Positions 1-10,165 of a DNA stretch of 41,810 nucleotides are shown here, piece by piece. The notes under the pieces are model-generated. The model ran no database searches, was not told the origin of the DNA, and saw only the letters and a list, made by a program, of their open reading frames with translations. The position numbers and the translations under genes are program-made. The first letter of the stretch is position 1, and each line of letters opens with the position of its first letter. The DNA comes from an uncultured Fidelibacterota bacterium (GTDB lineage Bacteria > Fidelibacterota > Marinisomatia > Marinisomatales > TCS55). The stretch lies in NCBI GenBank assembly GCA_913049685.1, contig CAJWZD010000016.1, positions 1 through 41,810 of the forward strand. The letters run 5' to 3'.

Positions 1-689
1 AGTGGTTTATTTTTAAATGAGTTAAAGTTAATTGCTAAAAAATCAAACATACTTTTAGGATCTTCAAATAAATGATTAGGGTTGAATGATGCAAGCTTGT
101 CTTTATCGCTCATTCCCCACACGACACCAAGTGATATCATCCCTGCGTTGTGAGCGGTCATGACATCGTATTTTGTATCGCCCACAAAGTAACTATTCTC
201 CGGTTTTGCATTTAATTGCTTTAAAACATAGTGAGAGCTGGTTGGGTCAGGCTTTAAAGGGAAACGTTTCCCTGATCCAATGGTAATCTTAATATAATCT
301 TTAAAGAATTTGTCGACAGAATCAATCGTAAACGGATGGCGCTTGTTTGATACTACAGCAATTGGAACACTTTTAGAACGTAAAAAATCCAGAGTATCAT
401 ATATATAAGGATAAACTTTAGTGCTCTTGTTGAGATGATCAATATAATAATGATCGAGGCGTTCAATATATGCTTCGGGCTCAACAGAATGGTGATTTGG
501 CAAAGAGGATTGGATCAAATCGTTGATACCGCCTCCAATGTTTTGCTTATAAAAATCTATATCGTGCGTTGGAAAGCCTAGCTCTGCCAAAACATCATTG
601 ACAGCATTAGCAATATCTTCTACGCTGTCGATTAAGGTTCCATCTAAATCAAAAATGACAGCTGCTGAGTTTTGAGAGGGATTTACCAA
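1..689 (-). CDS. HAD-family phosphatase, phosphoglycolate phosphatase-like (3' end cut by window)
   Basis: The frame is open to the left window edge, so the C-terminus is missing. All four haloacid-dehalogenase motifs are readable in order: motif I VIFDLDGTLIDS with the nucleophile and acid/base aspartates close to the N-terminus, motif II VVSNKR, the motif III lysine in PLKPDP, and motif IV FVGDTKYDV. The cap domain after motif I is helical, as in Gph/PpaX-type enzymes. By family these hydrolyse small phosphate monoesters such as 2-phosphoglycolate; the exact substrate cannot be read from sequence. The start is uncertain. There is no ATG in frame close to motif I; a TTG at 689 lies just after the stop of the giant gene and gives a plausible short lead. 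The frame stays open upstream. About 230 residues are visible, which is near full length for the family. Confidence 0.85.
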   Translation of the reverse strand, partial: MVNPSQNSAAVIFDLDGTLIDSVEDIANAVNDVLAELGFPTHDIDFYKQNIGGGINDLIQSSLPNHHSVEPEAYIERLDHYYIDHLNKSTKVYPYIYDTLDFLRSKSVPIAVVSNKRHPFTIDSVDKFFKDYIKITIGSGKRFPLKPDPTSSHYVLKQLNAKPENSYFVGDTKYDVMTAHNAGMISLGVVWGMSDKDKLASFNPNHLFEDPKSMFDFLAINFNSFKNKP

Positions 690-697
690 AGAATCAT

Positions 698-3600
698 CTA
701 CTTCAAAAACAGCATCTTTTTGGTCTTGATAAAATCCTTGGTCTGAATTTGATAGAAGTAAATGCCCGCAGCTTGCGTTTCTCCTTTTTGGTTTGTCCCA
801 TTCCAAACCGTTGAATGATAACCTGCGCTCTGCTGCTTACTAATTGGGCGTGAAATTTCTCTTCCCGTAATATCATATATCACAATATTAATGAAAGCAT
901 CATTGGGAATATCATAGCGAATCGTTGTAGAGGGATTGAAAGGATTCGGATAATTGTCCTGCAAAGCAAATTGTGCAGGAATAGGTTTTAATTCATAATC
1001 CAAAGACCCTTTGCTAATCATTGTATTGTTCTTATCAATGAATTCATAAAATACTTGCAGACTTGAAGCACTGCGTCCATAAGTATCTAGATCAAAAACT
1101 ATATTATCATCACTTAGGATTTGATGGATCAATATTCTTCCTGAAGTGGTGTCTACTTTCGAAAGTCGTGTATTTATACCTTTGTCGTTAGATAATTTTG
1201 ATAGACCAACTTGAAGTTCAGCGGGAGAATAATTCAGAATGATCTCAGCAGCATGGGCGTTCTTTGGCGCGGAGACCGTAAAGTAATCAGCGCTATGCGT
1301 CATTGCAACAGGATCCCCTTGGGTAGAAAATGTTTTAGTTAGCATCTTGCTGAATTGATCTTGATCCCAATGCCACATAAAATAAAAGGCCATTCCATCG
1401 CTAAGATCATAAATACCGTCAAAATTTGGTTTTAAAAATGGAACATTTCCACTTACCGGTCCTAGCTCATATCGAATATCTTGATTCTGCCAAGCAGTTG
1501 CAAACGTATTGAAATCTTGAACATCAATTGAACCATTAAGGTCAAAATCTCCCAAAAGGCTAATGGGATATTGATATTCGTATCTTAAAGATTGGTTGCT
1601 GGCTTTATCCATCATTTTGCCAATGGAAACTCTTAACAAGTCACCGCTAATGAATGGAGCGGGGATGTTGATTTCAATTGTAGTTGAATCTACTATCGCA
1701 TAATCGAAATCGTATGTTTCCGTACCCTCATTAGAATTAATACTAATTTTGGCAAACTGTATACTTTCTGATATTGTATAGCTCAGTGCTATATTTTGAG
1801 TAAGGGGAAGCAGTGTCTCTGAATCAATGGAAGCTGCAATGATTTCTGGTGGGGTGAAATCGATCTGAAACCCATCAGATGTTGCAGCAATAGAACGATT
1901 ACCTACCATGTCCGTTGCTCTTACATTTGAAAAATATTGCGTACCAGCCTCCACATCAAGGATAGGGACAACACGCGATGAATCCTTTCCTACATTAAAC
2001 CAGGAGATCAGGTCATCTTTACCAGGGGTAGTACCAATTGCAAGCTCATAAAAATCGATACCAGATGGATCGGTGAAGCCGTTCCAATTCACCGGAAGCG
2101 TTAAGCGAACCCAGTCAATATCATCCGTGTAGCCTTCATTTACTTGACCAATAGCCGGTGCACCGTTATCAAAGTACCATGCAAAGGCTTCGCCTACAAT
2201 ATTGGCATTCCCAGGCGCATCGTAAAACGTAGATCCAAAAATCTCAATTTTTGTTGGGCCATTATTGATTGGCTTAAATGTTGCAATGTAAACGGTTGCG
2301 GATATTGTTGTAAAGTTCGTGATAGATCCATTTGAAATTGTAATGTCTGTTTCAGCAAAATCTTGAGTGGGTTCGGAAGAGCTAAAGGTCATCAATAATA
2401 GATCATCATTGGATGCAGATCCACTTAGTACACTCTCACCTGTTCCGCTGGTCGCAGATATCGTCATCGTTGGACCGGTTCCATCAAAGGTCCAATAAAA
2501 GTCTAATAATTCTGCATTGCTATTTCCAGCAGGATCTTTAAATGCAGATACAGGCAACACGATAGAAGTTTCACCATCGCTATTTGGAGTAAAGATAAAG
2601 GTGTACACTTGAGATGAGGTTGCTGTGAAGCTTGTTATTGCTCCACCGGTAATTTCTAAGTCGGACTCATCAAAATCTGATACGCTCTCAGAGATGGTAT
2701 AAGTTAAATATATCTTCTTATCGTTTGTAGTCGAGCTGTCTTGAACGATGAGGTTGTCTTCATTAACAACATTAAAACTAATGCTAGGAGGTGTTCCATC
2801 ATAGGTCCACTCGTAGGAGTTGCTTGCAGTATTACCATTTCCAGATAGGTCTGTAAATACATCTGCGTTCACTCGAATAGTATTATCCCCATCTCTAGTA
2901 GGGGTGAAAACTGCGGAGTATACTGTATCTGAAACAGACGTAAAGCTAGATAATGCACCCCCAATTAACGTAACATCAGAATCAGAAAAATTAGAAGTTG
3001 ATTCTGATAAAGTGAATGTAATATTCAGTACAGGGTCATTTGATAGTGAACCCGACGCAACTATACCTGAATCATTACTTGCAGCTATCTCGATCGATGG
3101 TTTCACTCCGTCATATATCCAGATGAATTTGTCGCTAGCCTGATTATTATTTCCTGCCGCATCCGTGAATGCTCCAGCTGCGATCTCTAAAGTACTTTCG
3201 CCGTCACCTGGAATAAATAGAAGGTTGTATACAGTGGAGGAGACAGGTGTAAAAGTAGCGATCTGTCCATTTGTGGTAGTGACATCACTTTGCTGAAAAT
3301 TTGCGATTGATTCGTTCATCGTTATTGCGAAGAAAACGCTGTCGTCTTTTGTTGTTGATCCGCTTAATATGGGTGTTCCAGAACTGTTGGTCGCTGAAAT
3401 ACTAGCGGTTGGCGCTATAGAATCATAGGTCCAATTAAATTCGGTGGATGCAATATTGTTATTGTTTGAGCTATCGGTAAAACGATTCGCTTTCACGCTG
3501 AGTGTTATCGCTCCATCAGAAATTGGTGTTAAGTCAACGCTATACACTGAAGATGATGTGGCACTGAAATTACTAAGACTGGCTCCTTTGACCGTAATAT

Positions 3601-6600
3601 CGGATTGATCAAAATTAGTAGTTGGCTCTGATAAAGTTAGCGTTAAAATCAGTTTAAGATCATTTGTCACTGCGCCATCTGTAACAAGCTCACCTTCAGT
3701 ATTGACAGCAGCAATAGAGACTGTAGGCTGATCACCATCATACGTCCATGAAAATACCACGTCATTAGTATTGAGGTTATTAGCAGCATCCACTACAGAA
3801 TTTGCTGGAACCGTGACAGTGATTTGACCGGATCCAGTTGGGGTCAATACAACCGATGATTGGGTAGAGCTTACAATATTCAGATCGCTAACTGCACCAT
3901 TTCCAGTTATTACAAAATCTTCAACTGTTAATCCTGTAATAACTTCGCTTGTGGTGAAGAATAGAGTGATCTGAGAATCATTGGATGTTGATCCAATTGC
4001 TACAGCGCTACCGCTACTATTGGTTGCAGTAAATGTGCCAGTAGGGGACGTAGTATCGTATGTCCAATTAAACTGAGTAGCAGCAGAATTATTATTACCA
4101 CCAGCGTCGATGAAGGTTGCTTGGGCGACATCAATAGTAGTGGCCCCATTATTTGTTGGGGTAAAGGTTGCGGTATAGATCGTTGAGCTTGTTGCAGAAA
4201 AACTCGATAGCGTTCCGCCAGAAACTGTTATATCGCCTACCGCAAATGTAGATGTGGGCTCAGATGTGGTAAACGTAACTACAATTGAATTATCATTGGT
4301 AGTTGCACCATCTTCGATCGCATTGCTACCATCGCTTGCTGTTATGGATATTGTTGGCGCGACGCTATCGTAGGTCCACGCGAACTGGGTTGCAGCCAAG
4401 TTGTTATTTCCAGCCGTATCGGTAAATTTATTTTGAGCTACATCAATGGAGGTCGCTCCATTATTGGAAGGGGTAAACGTGGCGGTATATACAGTAGAGC
4501 TTACAGCGGTAAAGTTGCTGATCGCACCACTACCAAGCGTGATGTCTGATGAGGCAAAATTTGAGGTTGCTTCGCTACTGGTAAAGGTGAGCGTAAGTGT
4601 AGCATCGTTTGTGGTGGATCCACTTGCTACATTATTCGATCCATCCGTTGCGGTGATCGTCATTGTAGGAACAGTCGTATCGATCACTAAATTCTTATTG
4701 GATGCAAGTGCGTTGGAGTCGTCCAGTGCGGGCAAGGTCAATGTCGCATTGTTTCCTGCCGCATCTTTTATGGTTCCGCCGTTCAAGGCAAGTGCGTTGG
4801 TGCTGAGATAATTTAGATCTGCGCTTGTATTTCCGTTTGCAACCGTGTAGTTGAATGTTAAAACGCTGCCGCCAGTGCCGCTGGAGTAGTTCACTACCGC
4901 ATCAGAGGAACCGGTCTCAAGCGTTAATTGCGGGGTACCGGATACAATGACGTTCTCTGAGAAAGTGATTGTAATCGCGACAACATCACCTGCTTTATAG
5001 GACCCGTTGTTGGTAGATGAAGAAACAGAACTTATGGTAGGAGCTACCGCATCTGGGATCTCCTTCAGATCGTACACGCGCACGTGACCCGAACTATTGC
5101 CGCCGCCATCATTAGAACGGCCACCAATAGCCACGCGGTCTCCTGCTGCGTTCAAAGAAACAGCTCGACCAGAATAATCAGACCCATTTTCACCATCGAT
5201 ATCGCTTTGAACCTGTACCCAGCTATTACTGTCCGAATCATAATGAAAGATCCTAACATGACCTGAATTGGATCCATTACCATCGTTATTTCCAGCGCCG
5301 ATCGCTATTCGAGTACCTGCATCGTTAATAGAAACATCCCACCCTGACTCATCGCCGGCTCCTTCTCCGTTAATGTCAGACCCTAACTGAGACCAAGAAT
5401 TAGAAGAATACTTATAGACACGGGTGTGGCCCGAGCTACCACCATTGCCATCGTTTAGGTGAGCGCCAACCGCAAAATGATCGCCAGCAGCATTCAAGTC
5501 TAAAGACCAATGCGCAAAATAATCCAGTGACGTTTCCCCATCAACATCAGCGCCCAATTGGCTCCATGACCCTGAAGCATATTCAAATACACGCACGTGC
5601 CCCGCGTTGTTCGCGGTCCCGTCATTTTCGCCGGTACCAACGGCCACACGATCCCCTGCTGCATTTATAGAAACGGTTCGACCCGACCTATCGTTCACCG
5701 CTTCCCCATCAATATCGGAACCGAGTTGGGTCCATGCATTGTTAGCGTACGCGTACACGCGAGCATGACCGGCCCGTGAAGCGCTTTCGTCATTTTCGGG
5801 GCCACCGATCGCTACGCGGTCACCGGCCGAGTTGATAGAAACTGAAAATCCAAAATTATCACCGGCTGCTTCGCCGTCAATGTCAGAGCCCATTTGACTC
5901 CAAGCAGAGCCGTCCCAGCTATAGATCCGCACATGACCCGCATCCGTACCATTGCCATCATTAAGATAGGCGCCGATCGCTACCCGGTCACCAGCAGCAT
6001 TCATAGATAGTCTCCAACCCATATAGTCACCGGCTCCTTCTGCATCAATATCAGAGCCCATTTGCGACCAAGAACCAGATGAGAGCGCATACATGCGCAC
6101 GTGACCCGCGTTGTCACCAGTACCATCGTTCCTCCATCCACCGACAGCCATACGATCGCCAACCGCATTCATAGAAACACTAGATCCGAATTCATCACCT
6201 GCTGCTTCGCCGTCAATATCAGAACCGAGTTGCTGCGCAAAACCGTTCAAGGTAGCGGTGTTGTTGGACTGAGAAGTAGATGCGACGTTGCCTGCCACAT
6301 CATACATACTGTTGGCCACTGGCGTAACCGTAAGGGTCTCTGTACCGTAGGCCATATTGGAAGAAAGATTAATGCCAAGAGTGTAGACGTTACCGCTGAT
6401 AGAAATACTGGATGGCGTTGCGGAAGATAGCGTAGCGTTTCCGCCAGAGATAGATAGACTAAAATCTGCTACTTCTAATGCTCCACTGCCTCCATTGGTA
6501 TTAAAGACCGCTTCGCTCATCGTGACAGCGATCGTACTGTTGTCGGCTGCCACAGCAACTCCAGTAATCGTAGGGGGAGTTGAATCACTACTCATAGATC

Positions 6601-7726
6601 CATCTGAATTAATATTAACGGTTCTAATATAGCCATCATCGCCATCTCCAGAGTTCATGATAACATAAGTATCAGAATCTATTTGAATGAAAGAAGATGG
6701 AAAAGTATGATTGCCAAAATCTGTATCGTACTCAATAGTTTCAACTGCCGTTATAGAACTTCCATCACTTGGAATTGTAAAAGTTTTAATAAATCCATCA
6801 TTGTCAGCGCCTCTAAATGCGGCAGCATAAGTATCAGAGTCAACTTTCACCAGACTAACATACTCTGCATAGCTTGTTTCAAATTCAAGCGTAGCTACAG
6901 CAGACAACGTATTGCCATCAGCGCTAATAGAAAGTGTTTTCAGATAACCATCCGAACCATCACCAGAATAACCAACTAAATATGTGTCAGAGTCCACTTG
7001 AATAATCGAACCAAAGCTATAATTATTAGCATCAAATTCCATAAGAGCAGCTTTTGCAATAGAACCACCATCTGCTGGTACGGTGAAGGTCTGAAGGTAG
7101 CCATCGTCGTCTGATGAGTTTTTATAAATTAGACCGTATGTATCAGAATCTACTTGAACCAATGAAGTGTGATAAGTATTGCCGCTTGCAAGATGGGTAA
7201 GGCTTGTAACTTCTGTGATAGTGGTTCCATCGGCGCTAATGGTAAAAGCAGTAATATCGCCTTGATTGCCGTTTGCTAAGAGATATGTATCAGAATCAAC
7301 TTGAACGAAGTTAGAATGCCACACAGCATAATTGGTATTGTATTCAAGGGTAGCAATTTCAGTGATTGAGCTGCCGTCAGATGCTACATCAAATGTAGTA
7401 ATAAACCCATCATCTCCTGGTCCTGAGTAGGCTACAGCAACAGTCCCAGCATCAATCTTTACTATAGAACCATATTGACCCTTACTTGTCTGATGCTCCA
7501 GTTCGGTCACCTTAGTAATTGATGATCCGTCATTTGGGATAGTAAAGGTAGCAATATAACCGTCATAGCTTTGACCTGTCCAAGCGCCAACATAAGTTGT
7601 ACCTGTTAAATGTGTAATAGTTGGATACTGTCCAAGACGTGTATCAAATTCAAGTTCAGTGATAACTTGAGATTTAGAAAAAGTTAAAATTGTTAGCAGA
7701 GCTAATGTGTTTCTAAAAAGTTTCAA
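698..7726 (-). CDS. Giant secreted modular repeat protein with C-terminal sorting domain
   Basis: A protein of 2,342 residues. I place the start at a TTG at 7726, preceded by GGGGG, because it gives a clean signal peptide ([16 protein letters not shown]). An ATG 27 codons upstream would put an unsuitable hydrophobic lead in front and lies only about five bases inside the predicted transcript. Modules in order, numbered from the TTG: seven repeats of about 52 residues with a VDSDTY core (20-385); an Ig-like unit beginning STPPTITGV; seven FG-GAP-like repeats of about 57 residues with GSDIDGE and AGDRVAIG cores (495-890); an Ig-like unit; eight bacterial Ig-like repeats of about 100 residues ending in WTYD (1018-1853); further Ig/FN3-like sequence; a dockerin-like calcium motif [13 protein letters not shown] (about 2058); and a C-terminal sorting domain starting [11 protein letters not shown] (about 2260). 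The domain order fits a surface-exposed adhesin or carbohydrate-associated protein exported by a type IX-like route. The ligand is unknown. Confidence 0.9.
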   Translation of the reverse strand: MKLFRNTLALLTILTFSKSQVITELEFDTRLGQYPTITHLTGTTYVGAWTGQSYDGYIATFTIPNDGSSITKVTELEHQTSKGQYGSIVKIDAGTVAVAYSGPGDDGFITTFDVASDGSSITEIATLEYNTNYAVWHSNFVQVDSDTYLLANGNQGDITAFTISADGTTITEVTSLTHLASGNTYHTSLVQVDSDTYGLIYKNSSDDDGYLQTFTVPADGGSIAKAALMEFDANNYSFGSIIQVDSDTYLVGYSGDGSDGYLKTLSISADGNTLSAVATLEFETSYAEYVSLVKVDSDTYAAAFRGADNDGFIKTFTIPSDGSSITAVETIEYDTDFGNHTFPSSFIQIDSDTYVIMNSGDGDDGYIRTVNINSDGSMSSDSTPPTITGVAVAADNSTIAVTMSEAVFNTNGGSGALEVADFSLSISGGNATLSSATPSSISISGNVYTLGINLSSNMAYGTETLTVTPVANSMYDVAGNVASTSQSNNTATLNGFAQQLGSDIDGEAAGDEFGSSVSMNAVGDRMAVGGWRNDGTGDNAGHVRMYALSSGSWSQMGSDIDAEGAGDYMGWRLSMNAAGDRVAIGAYLNDGNGTDAGHVRIYSWDGSAWSQMGSDIDGEAAGDNFGFSVSINSAGDRVAIGGPENDESASRAGHARVYAYANNAWTQLGSDIDGEAVNDRSGRTVSINAAGDRVAVGTGENDGTANNAGHVRVFEYASGSWSQLGADVDGETSLDYFAHWSLDLNAAGDHFAVGAHLNDGNGGSSGHTRVYKYSSNSWSQLGSDINGEGAGDESGWDVSINDAGTRIAIGAGNNDGNGSNSGHVRIFHYDSDSNSWVQVQSDIDGENGSDYSGRAVSLNAAGDRVAIGGRSNDGGGNSSGHVRVYDLKEIPDAVAPTISSVSSSTNNGSYKAGDVVAITITFSENVIVSGTPQLTLETGSSDAVVNYSSGTGGSVLTFNYTVANGNTSADLNYLSTNALALNGGTIKDAAGNNATLTLPALDDSNALASNKNLVIDTTVPTMTITATDGSNNVASGSTTNDATLTLTFTSSEATSNFASSDITLGSGAISNFTAVSSTVYTATFTPSNNGATSIDVAQNKFTDTAGNNNLAATQFAWTYDSVAPTISITASDGSNAIEDGATTNDNSIVVTFTTSEPTSTFAVGDITVSGGTLSSFSATSSTIYTATFTPTNNGATTIDVAQATFIDAGGNNNSAATQFNWTYDTTSPTGTFTATNSSGSAVAIGSTSNDSQITLFFTTSEVITGLTVEDFVITGNGAVSDLNIVSSTQSSVVLTPTGSGQITVTVPANSVVDAANNLNTNDVVFSWTYDGDQPTVSIAAVNTEGELVTDGAVTNDLKLILTLTLSEPTTNFDQSDITVKGASLSNFSATSSSVYSVDLTPISDGAITLSVKANRFTDSSNNNNIASTEFNWTYDSIAPTASISATNSSGTPILSGSTTKDDSVFFAITMNESIANFQQSDVTTTNGQIATFTPVSSTVYNLLFIPGDGESTLEIAAGAFTDAAGNNNQASDKFIWIYDGVKPSIEIAASNDSGIVASGSLSNDPVLNITFTLSESTSNFSDSDVTLIGGALSSFTSVSDTVYSAVFTPTRDGDNTIRVNADVFTDLSGNGNTASNSYEWTYDGTPPSISFNVVNEDNLIVQDSSTTNDKKIYLTYTISESVSDFDESDLEITGGAITSFTATSSQVYTFIFTPNSDGETSIVLPVSAFKDPAGNSNAELLDFYWTFDGTGPTMTISATSGTGESVLSGSASNDDLLLMTFSSSEPTQDFAETDITISNGSITNFTTISATVYIATFKPINNGPTKIEIFGSTFYDAPGNANIVGEAFAWYFDNGAPAIGQVNEGYTDDIDWVRLTLPVNWNGFTDPSGIDFYELAIGTTPGKDDLISWFNVGKDSSRVVPILDVEAGTQYFSNVRATDMVGNRSIAATSDGFQIDFTPPEIIAASIDSETLLPLTQNIALSYTISESIQFAKISINSNEGTETYDFDYAIVDSTTIEINIPAPFISGDLLRVSIGKMMDKASNQSLRYEYQYPISLLGDFDLNGSIDVQDFNTFATAWQNQDIRYELGPVSGNVPFLKPNFDGIYDLSDGMAFYFMWHWDQDQFSKMLTKTFSTQGDPVAMTHSADYFTVSAPKNAHAAEIILNYSPAELQVGLSKLSNDKGINTRLSKVDTTSGRILIHQILSDDNIVFDLDTYGRSASSLQVFYEFIDKNNTMISKGSLDYELKPIPAQFALQDNYPNPFNPSTTIRYDIPNDAFINIVIYDITGREISRPISKQQSAGYHSTVWNGTNQKGETQAAGIYFYQIQTKDFIKTKKMLFLK
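2165..4670 (-). repeat. Eight ~100-residue bacterial Ig-like repeats in the giant protein
   Basis: Eight units open with PT(M/I/V)(S/T)I.A, contain a TND or SND turn and an F..SD(I/V)T segment, and close with FTD..GN.N....F.WTYD. The pattern matches bacterial Ig-like stalk domains found in large adhesins. Such arrays usually act as a rigid stalk holding a functional domain away from the cell. Boundaries are approximate. Confidence 0.8.
5065..6240 (-). repeat. Seven FG-GAP-like repeats in the giant protein
   Basis: Seven units of about 57 residues sharing the core [22 protein letters not shown]...NDG....GHVRVY. This resembles FG-GAP/integrin-alpha type beta-propeller blades, and seven is the usual blade number for a closed propeller. 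The DNA here is visibly richer in G and C than the flanking genes. Boundaries are approximate. Confidence 0.8.
6583..7670 (-). repeat. Seven ~52-residue VDSDTY repeats in the giant protein
   Basis: Seven degenerate tandem units, each with a LEF/LEY-D-T opening, a central VDSDTY, then DGYI.TF(T/S)I and DGSSIT at the end. The aspartate-rich periodicity suggests a beta-propeller or calcium-stabilised beta array. I do not recognise a named family for this unit. Boundaries are approximate. Confidence 0.75.
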
Positions 7727-7732
7727 AAAAAA

Positions 7733-7737
7733 CCCCC
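7733..7737 (-). promoter_or_regulatory. G-rich ribosome binding site deciding the TTG start of the giant gene
   Basis: A run of five G on the minus strand sits six bases before the TTG at 7726. This site, together with the signal peptide that follows, is the reason for preferring the TTG over the ATG at 7807. Confidence 0.55.
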
Positions 7738-7818
7738 ATATGCAATAAATATTTTTAACTATTAAATAGTTGTAAGTGAGATATGTAAATTGAATTTCAC
7801 TGCTCACTCATGGCAATT

Positions 7819-7847
7819 AATATAATGACTTAAATAAACTAACCCAA
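7819..7847 (-). promoter_or_regulatory. Candidate promoter of the giant gene
   Basis: On the minus strand TTGGGT (7847-7842) is followed after 17 bases by TATATT (7824-7819). This is a reasonable sigma-70-type pair. It would start transcription near 7812 and give a leader of about 85 bases before the TTG start. The leader contains a small perfect inverted repeat at 7757-7771 of unknown meaning. Confidence 0.4.
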
Positions 7848-7903
7848 CATTGAATATAGCATAACTATAATTTGAATTTGAATCTATTTGACTTGAGGGC
7901 AAT

Positions 7904-7931
7904 AAAAAACCCCTGACGATAATCAAGGGTT
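7904..7931 (-). terminator. Intrinsic terminator after tRNA-Gly
   Basis: Minus-strand stem of nine base pairs (7931-7923 with 7916-7908, including one G-T pair), a six-base loop, then a run of T at 7909-7904. It lies just downstream of tRNA-Gly and separates it, and the redox cassette behind it, from the giant gene. Confidence 0.75.
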
Positions 7932-7938
7932 TTAAGAG

Positions 7939-8011
<73 letters not shown>

Positions 8012-8047
8012 ATTAAGGGTGAAAAATTAAACTTTCAGAGAGTACTT

Positions 8048-8503
8048 TCAAATAAGTTTTGGAAAAAACTCTAATTTATTATCCTTTCGATAATAGACAA
8101 CGTAGGATAATAAAAGATAGCCTATATCTCTAAGAATTGTTTGAATGCCAATATTGCTTCCAGAATCGCTAGCAACTGAAAAACATCCACATTCGATACT
8201 TATTCCCCTTGCAAGAGCTTGAGATATTGCAAATATAAAAACTATATTCATGAGAACTACTAAGACAGTAGCTCCATCAATGAAAACACCAATTATAAGA
8301 CATATTCCTGCAAAGAGTTCTACCCATGGAAGAGTAATCGCTAAAAGATTTTCTAATCCAAAAGGTAAAACATGGTAGTTGTTAATGATTTTTGCAAAAT
8401 CTCCCGGATTTAATATTTTATCAATACTCGCATATATAAAAACCCCACCTAAAATCAATCTAGCAACAAGAACTACTGGACCTTTGAAATATTCCTTGAT
8501 CAT
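8048..8503 (-). CDS. MauE/DoxX-like redox-associated membrane protein
   Basis: A 151-residue integral membrane protein with about four hydrophobic helices and the start MIKEYFKGPVVLVARLILGG. This matches the DoxX/MauE superfamily, whose members are implicated in periplasmic disulfide or sulfur redox chemistry (MauE supports maturation of methylamine dehydrogenase). A CGC pair in the segment IECGCFS lies between predicted helices and is a candidate redox-active site. The gene overlaps the stop of the upstream rhodanese gene in an ATGA, so the two are translationally coupled. It ends in TGA; nothing in the few codons after it looks like a continuation. The electron partner is not known and is most simply proposed to be one of the two neighbours. 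Confidence 0.75.
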   Translation of the reverse strand: MIKEYFKGPVVLVARLILGGVFIYASIDKILNPGDFAKIINNYHVLPFGLENLLAITLPWVELFAGICLIIGVFIDGATVLVVLMNIVFIFAISQALARGISIECGCFSVASDSGSNIGIQTILRDIGYLLLSYVVYYRKDNKLEFFPKLI

Positions 8504-8982
8504 TCTATACTTTCACTCGGATAATTAGCAGCTGACCACTCTAACCACCCTCCTTTAAAAACGTATAGTTTTGTGAAACCGGCATCCTGCAGGTTATATG
8601 CTAAATCCTCACTATCACCACACCCCGGGTCTCCACAATATACAACCAAAGGCTCTTCTTTCGATTGAAGAGATTCGATGTTAAAAATAAGCTCCATAAA
8701 AAAAATATTTTTTAACGCCCCCTTAATATGCCCCTTGTTAAAATATACCTCATCTCGCGCATCGAGAAATAGTGCATTTTTTTCATAAAATTCTTTAGCC
8801 TGATCAATGGATATTGTTAACAAAACAGGCTCATCAGTATCAATATCAATAGTGTCTGCTTGTTCAAGGTCTTTTGATAGCAAAGTTATAGAGTTGGGTC
8901 TTAAAAAGTTAACCGCCAAACTAAAAACAATTGATATAGATAAAATTATATTTACTTGTAAAATATGATTTTTAAAATTCAT
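8500..8982 (-). CDS. Membrane-anchored rhodanese-like protein
   Basis: A 160-residue protein. Residues 8-27 form a hydrophobic signal anchor, so the rest should face the periplasm. The rhodanese fold follows: FLDARDEVYFNKGHIKGA (the conserved D-A-R and G-H-I segments, about residues 73-89), then the active-site loop CGDPGCG with the predicted catalytic Cys116 and a second Cys121, and the C-terminal LYVFKGGWLEW segment. Rhodaneses move sulfane sulfur, or in some cases selenium, through a cysteine persulfide. The start ATG directly abuts the stop of the selenoprotein gene upstream, with no spacer. Both cysteines are ordinary codons, so this is not a selenoprotein itself. Confidence 0.85.
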   Translation of the reverse strand: MNFKNHILQVNIILSISIVFSLAVNFLRPNSITLLSKDLEQADTIDIDTDEPVLLTISIDQAKEFYEKNALFLDARDEVYFNKGHIKGALKNIFFMELIFNIESLQSKEEPLVVYCGDPGCGDSEDLAYNLQDAGFTKLYVFKGGWLEWSAANYPSESIE

Positions 8983-10119
8983 TTAAGAAGCAACAGCGAC
9001 AGACTTCTCATCTAATTTTTTGCATCTATCTAAAATCTGATCAACAGCTTTTAAGGTCTTTTTTTCGCTTTCAACCGAACCGCTTAAAGGAAAAAGAGTA
9101 AATGATGAACTATTCGTTACGTTGCTCAGTGTAGAGTTTGCGGAAGCTATACCAGCGCGAAATCTTTCAATGGATGCTAAAACATTAGGGCTATTTTTGT
9201 AAATATCTTCAATCTTTCTATTTGGATCTCTTTCTTGAAGCTTTTTCAGTCGCTGAGAAAAAACATCAAGCATCATTTTTTGATTACTTACATCTACTAT
9301 GGGTTTACCTTTTTCGATAATCTCTATGTCGCACCTTCCAATGTATTTTCCTTGAACACCCATCTTGTATTCAAGTGGCTTTCCTGAAACCTGCTGGATT
9401 TCAGGACGAGTTCTAGAGCCATCAAGGCTTGAAAAAATATAATCTACACCACTTAATTCTTTGACAAATGGGCCAAAATGTGTTTGAGTTGCATTAACAA
9501 GCATAACAAGAATATCAACCTGAGATCTAAGTTCATTTATTTTTTTCTTAGCGGTAACAATGTAATCATCAACTTTGACACCTGTTAACTCAACTTGTAG
9601 CTCTCTAGTCACTCCAAACATTCCAACTTTTAGATTGTCTCGCTCTAAAATGATGTGATCATTAAATAACAAAGTGTCAGATTTGTCATCGTAAAGATTG
9701 GCTGATAAAAAATATATATTTGACTGATTTTCAATTTCTTTTATAAAACTTAAGCCAGCAGTAAAATCTTGAACGCCAACATTGTAATAATAATCACCCA
9801 TTTTGGATGTATGCTCAATAACAGTTTTGGCTCTTAATTTAGCAGAGGCTTCCTTTCCTTTTGCAAAATAATAGCTCTCAAACATCGAGTCACCAGCATC
9901 TATCAAAATAGGGTCAATACCACTAGCTTTAACCTGATTTATATATGTTGCTCTTCTTGGCAGACCGCCAAGGGGATTAGCTTTTCATCCGCAGGGGTCA
10001 AGCTGACCCCGAACATTTGCAGTTACCAAGAAAGTAACCTTGTTGCCACTTGGCGCTTTTTGATTACACGAAAAAAAGATAAAAGCGCTAAAAAATATTA
10101 TGTTAAGTCTTAAATACAT
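8983..10119 (-). CDS. UshA-like selenoprotein lipoprotein (in-frame TGA read as selenocysteine)
   Basis: The gene reads from ATG at 10119 through an in-frame TGA at 9987-9985 to a TAA at 8983, giving 378 residues with selenocysteine at position 45. A naive reading would begin at TTG 9906 and lose the first 71 residues. The N-terminus is a lipoprotein signal with the lipobox cysteine at residue 18 (FFSC). The segment TANVRGQLDPCGUKANPLGG matches UshA-like families whose members carry CGC or CGU here. The protein belongs to the metallophosphoesterase/5'-nucleotidase superfamily, but its metal ligands look degenerate: the first D-x-H is absent, GD remains in DAGDS (about 76-78), GNHE has become GVQD (115-118), and the GHxH motif is missing. 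A redox role for C43-U45 is therefore more likely than phosphatase activity; that is inference. SD-like AGG lies seven bases before the ATG. Confidence 0.88.
9950..9981 (-). promoter_or_regulatory. Bacterial SECIS-like hairpin after the in-frame TGA
   Basis: On the minus strand CTTGGC (9972-9967) pairs perfectly with GCCAAG (9961-9956) around the five-base loop GGTCT. A second short stem, GCT (9981-9979) with AGC (9952-9950), can close below an internal loop. The apical loop begins with G and lies 18 bases after the TGA. These features fit the bacterial SECIS, which binds SelB within the coding region. Confidence 0.8.
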
Positions 10120-10165
10120 CAAATACCTATGAATATTGAATTAAAAGTTATCATACTAACAAGTT

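Noticed and set aside
4446-4811. Plus-strand open frames within the giant gene (also 2820-3143, 6101-6430 and others)
   Set aside because: They are the antisense shadow of repetitive coding sequence, with no ribosome binding sites or recognisable motifs.
7757-7771. Perfect inverted repeat in the leader of the giant gene as an operator
   Set aside because: Only six base pairs with a three-base loop in very AT-rich DNA; chance is likely.
8027-8050. TGA at the end of the MauE-like gene as a possible second selenocysteine codon
   Set aside because: Only six codons (KYSLKV) follow before TAA, no SECIS-like hairpin of suitable shape was seen, and the protein already has family length.
8500-8982. 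Rhodanese as a possible selenoprotein
   Set aside because: The active-site loop has ordinary Cys codons at positions 116 and 121, and there is no in-frame TGA.
8983-9906. UshA-like gene as a truncated or broken gene starting at TTG 9906
   Set aside because: The frame continues upstream across the TGA with a lipobox, conserved motif and a SECIS-like hairpin; a pseudogene would not be expected to keep these.
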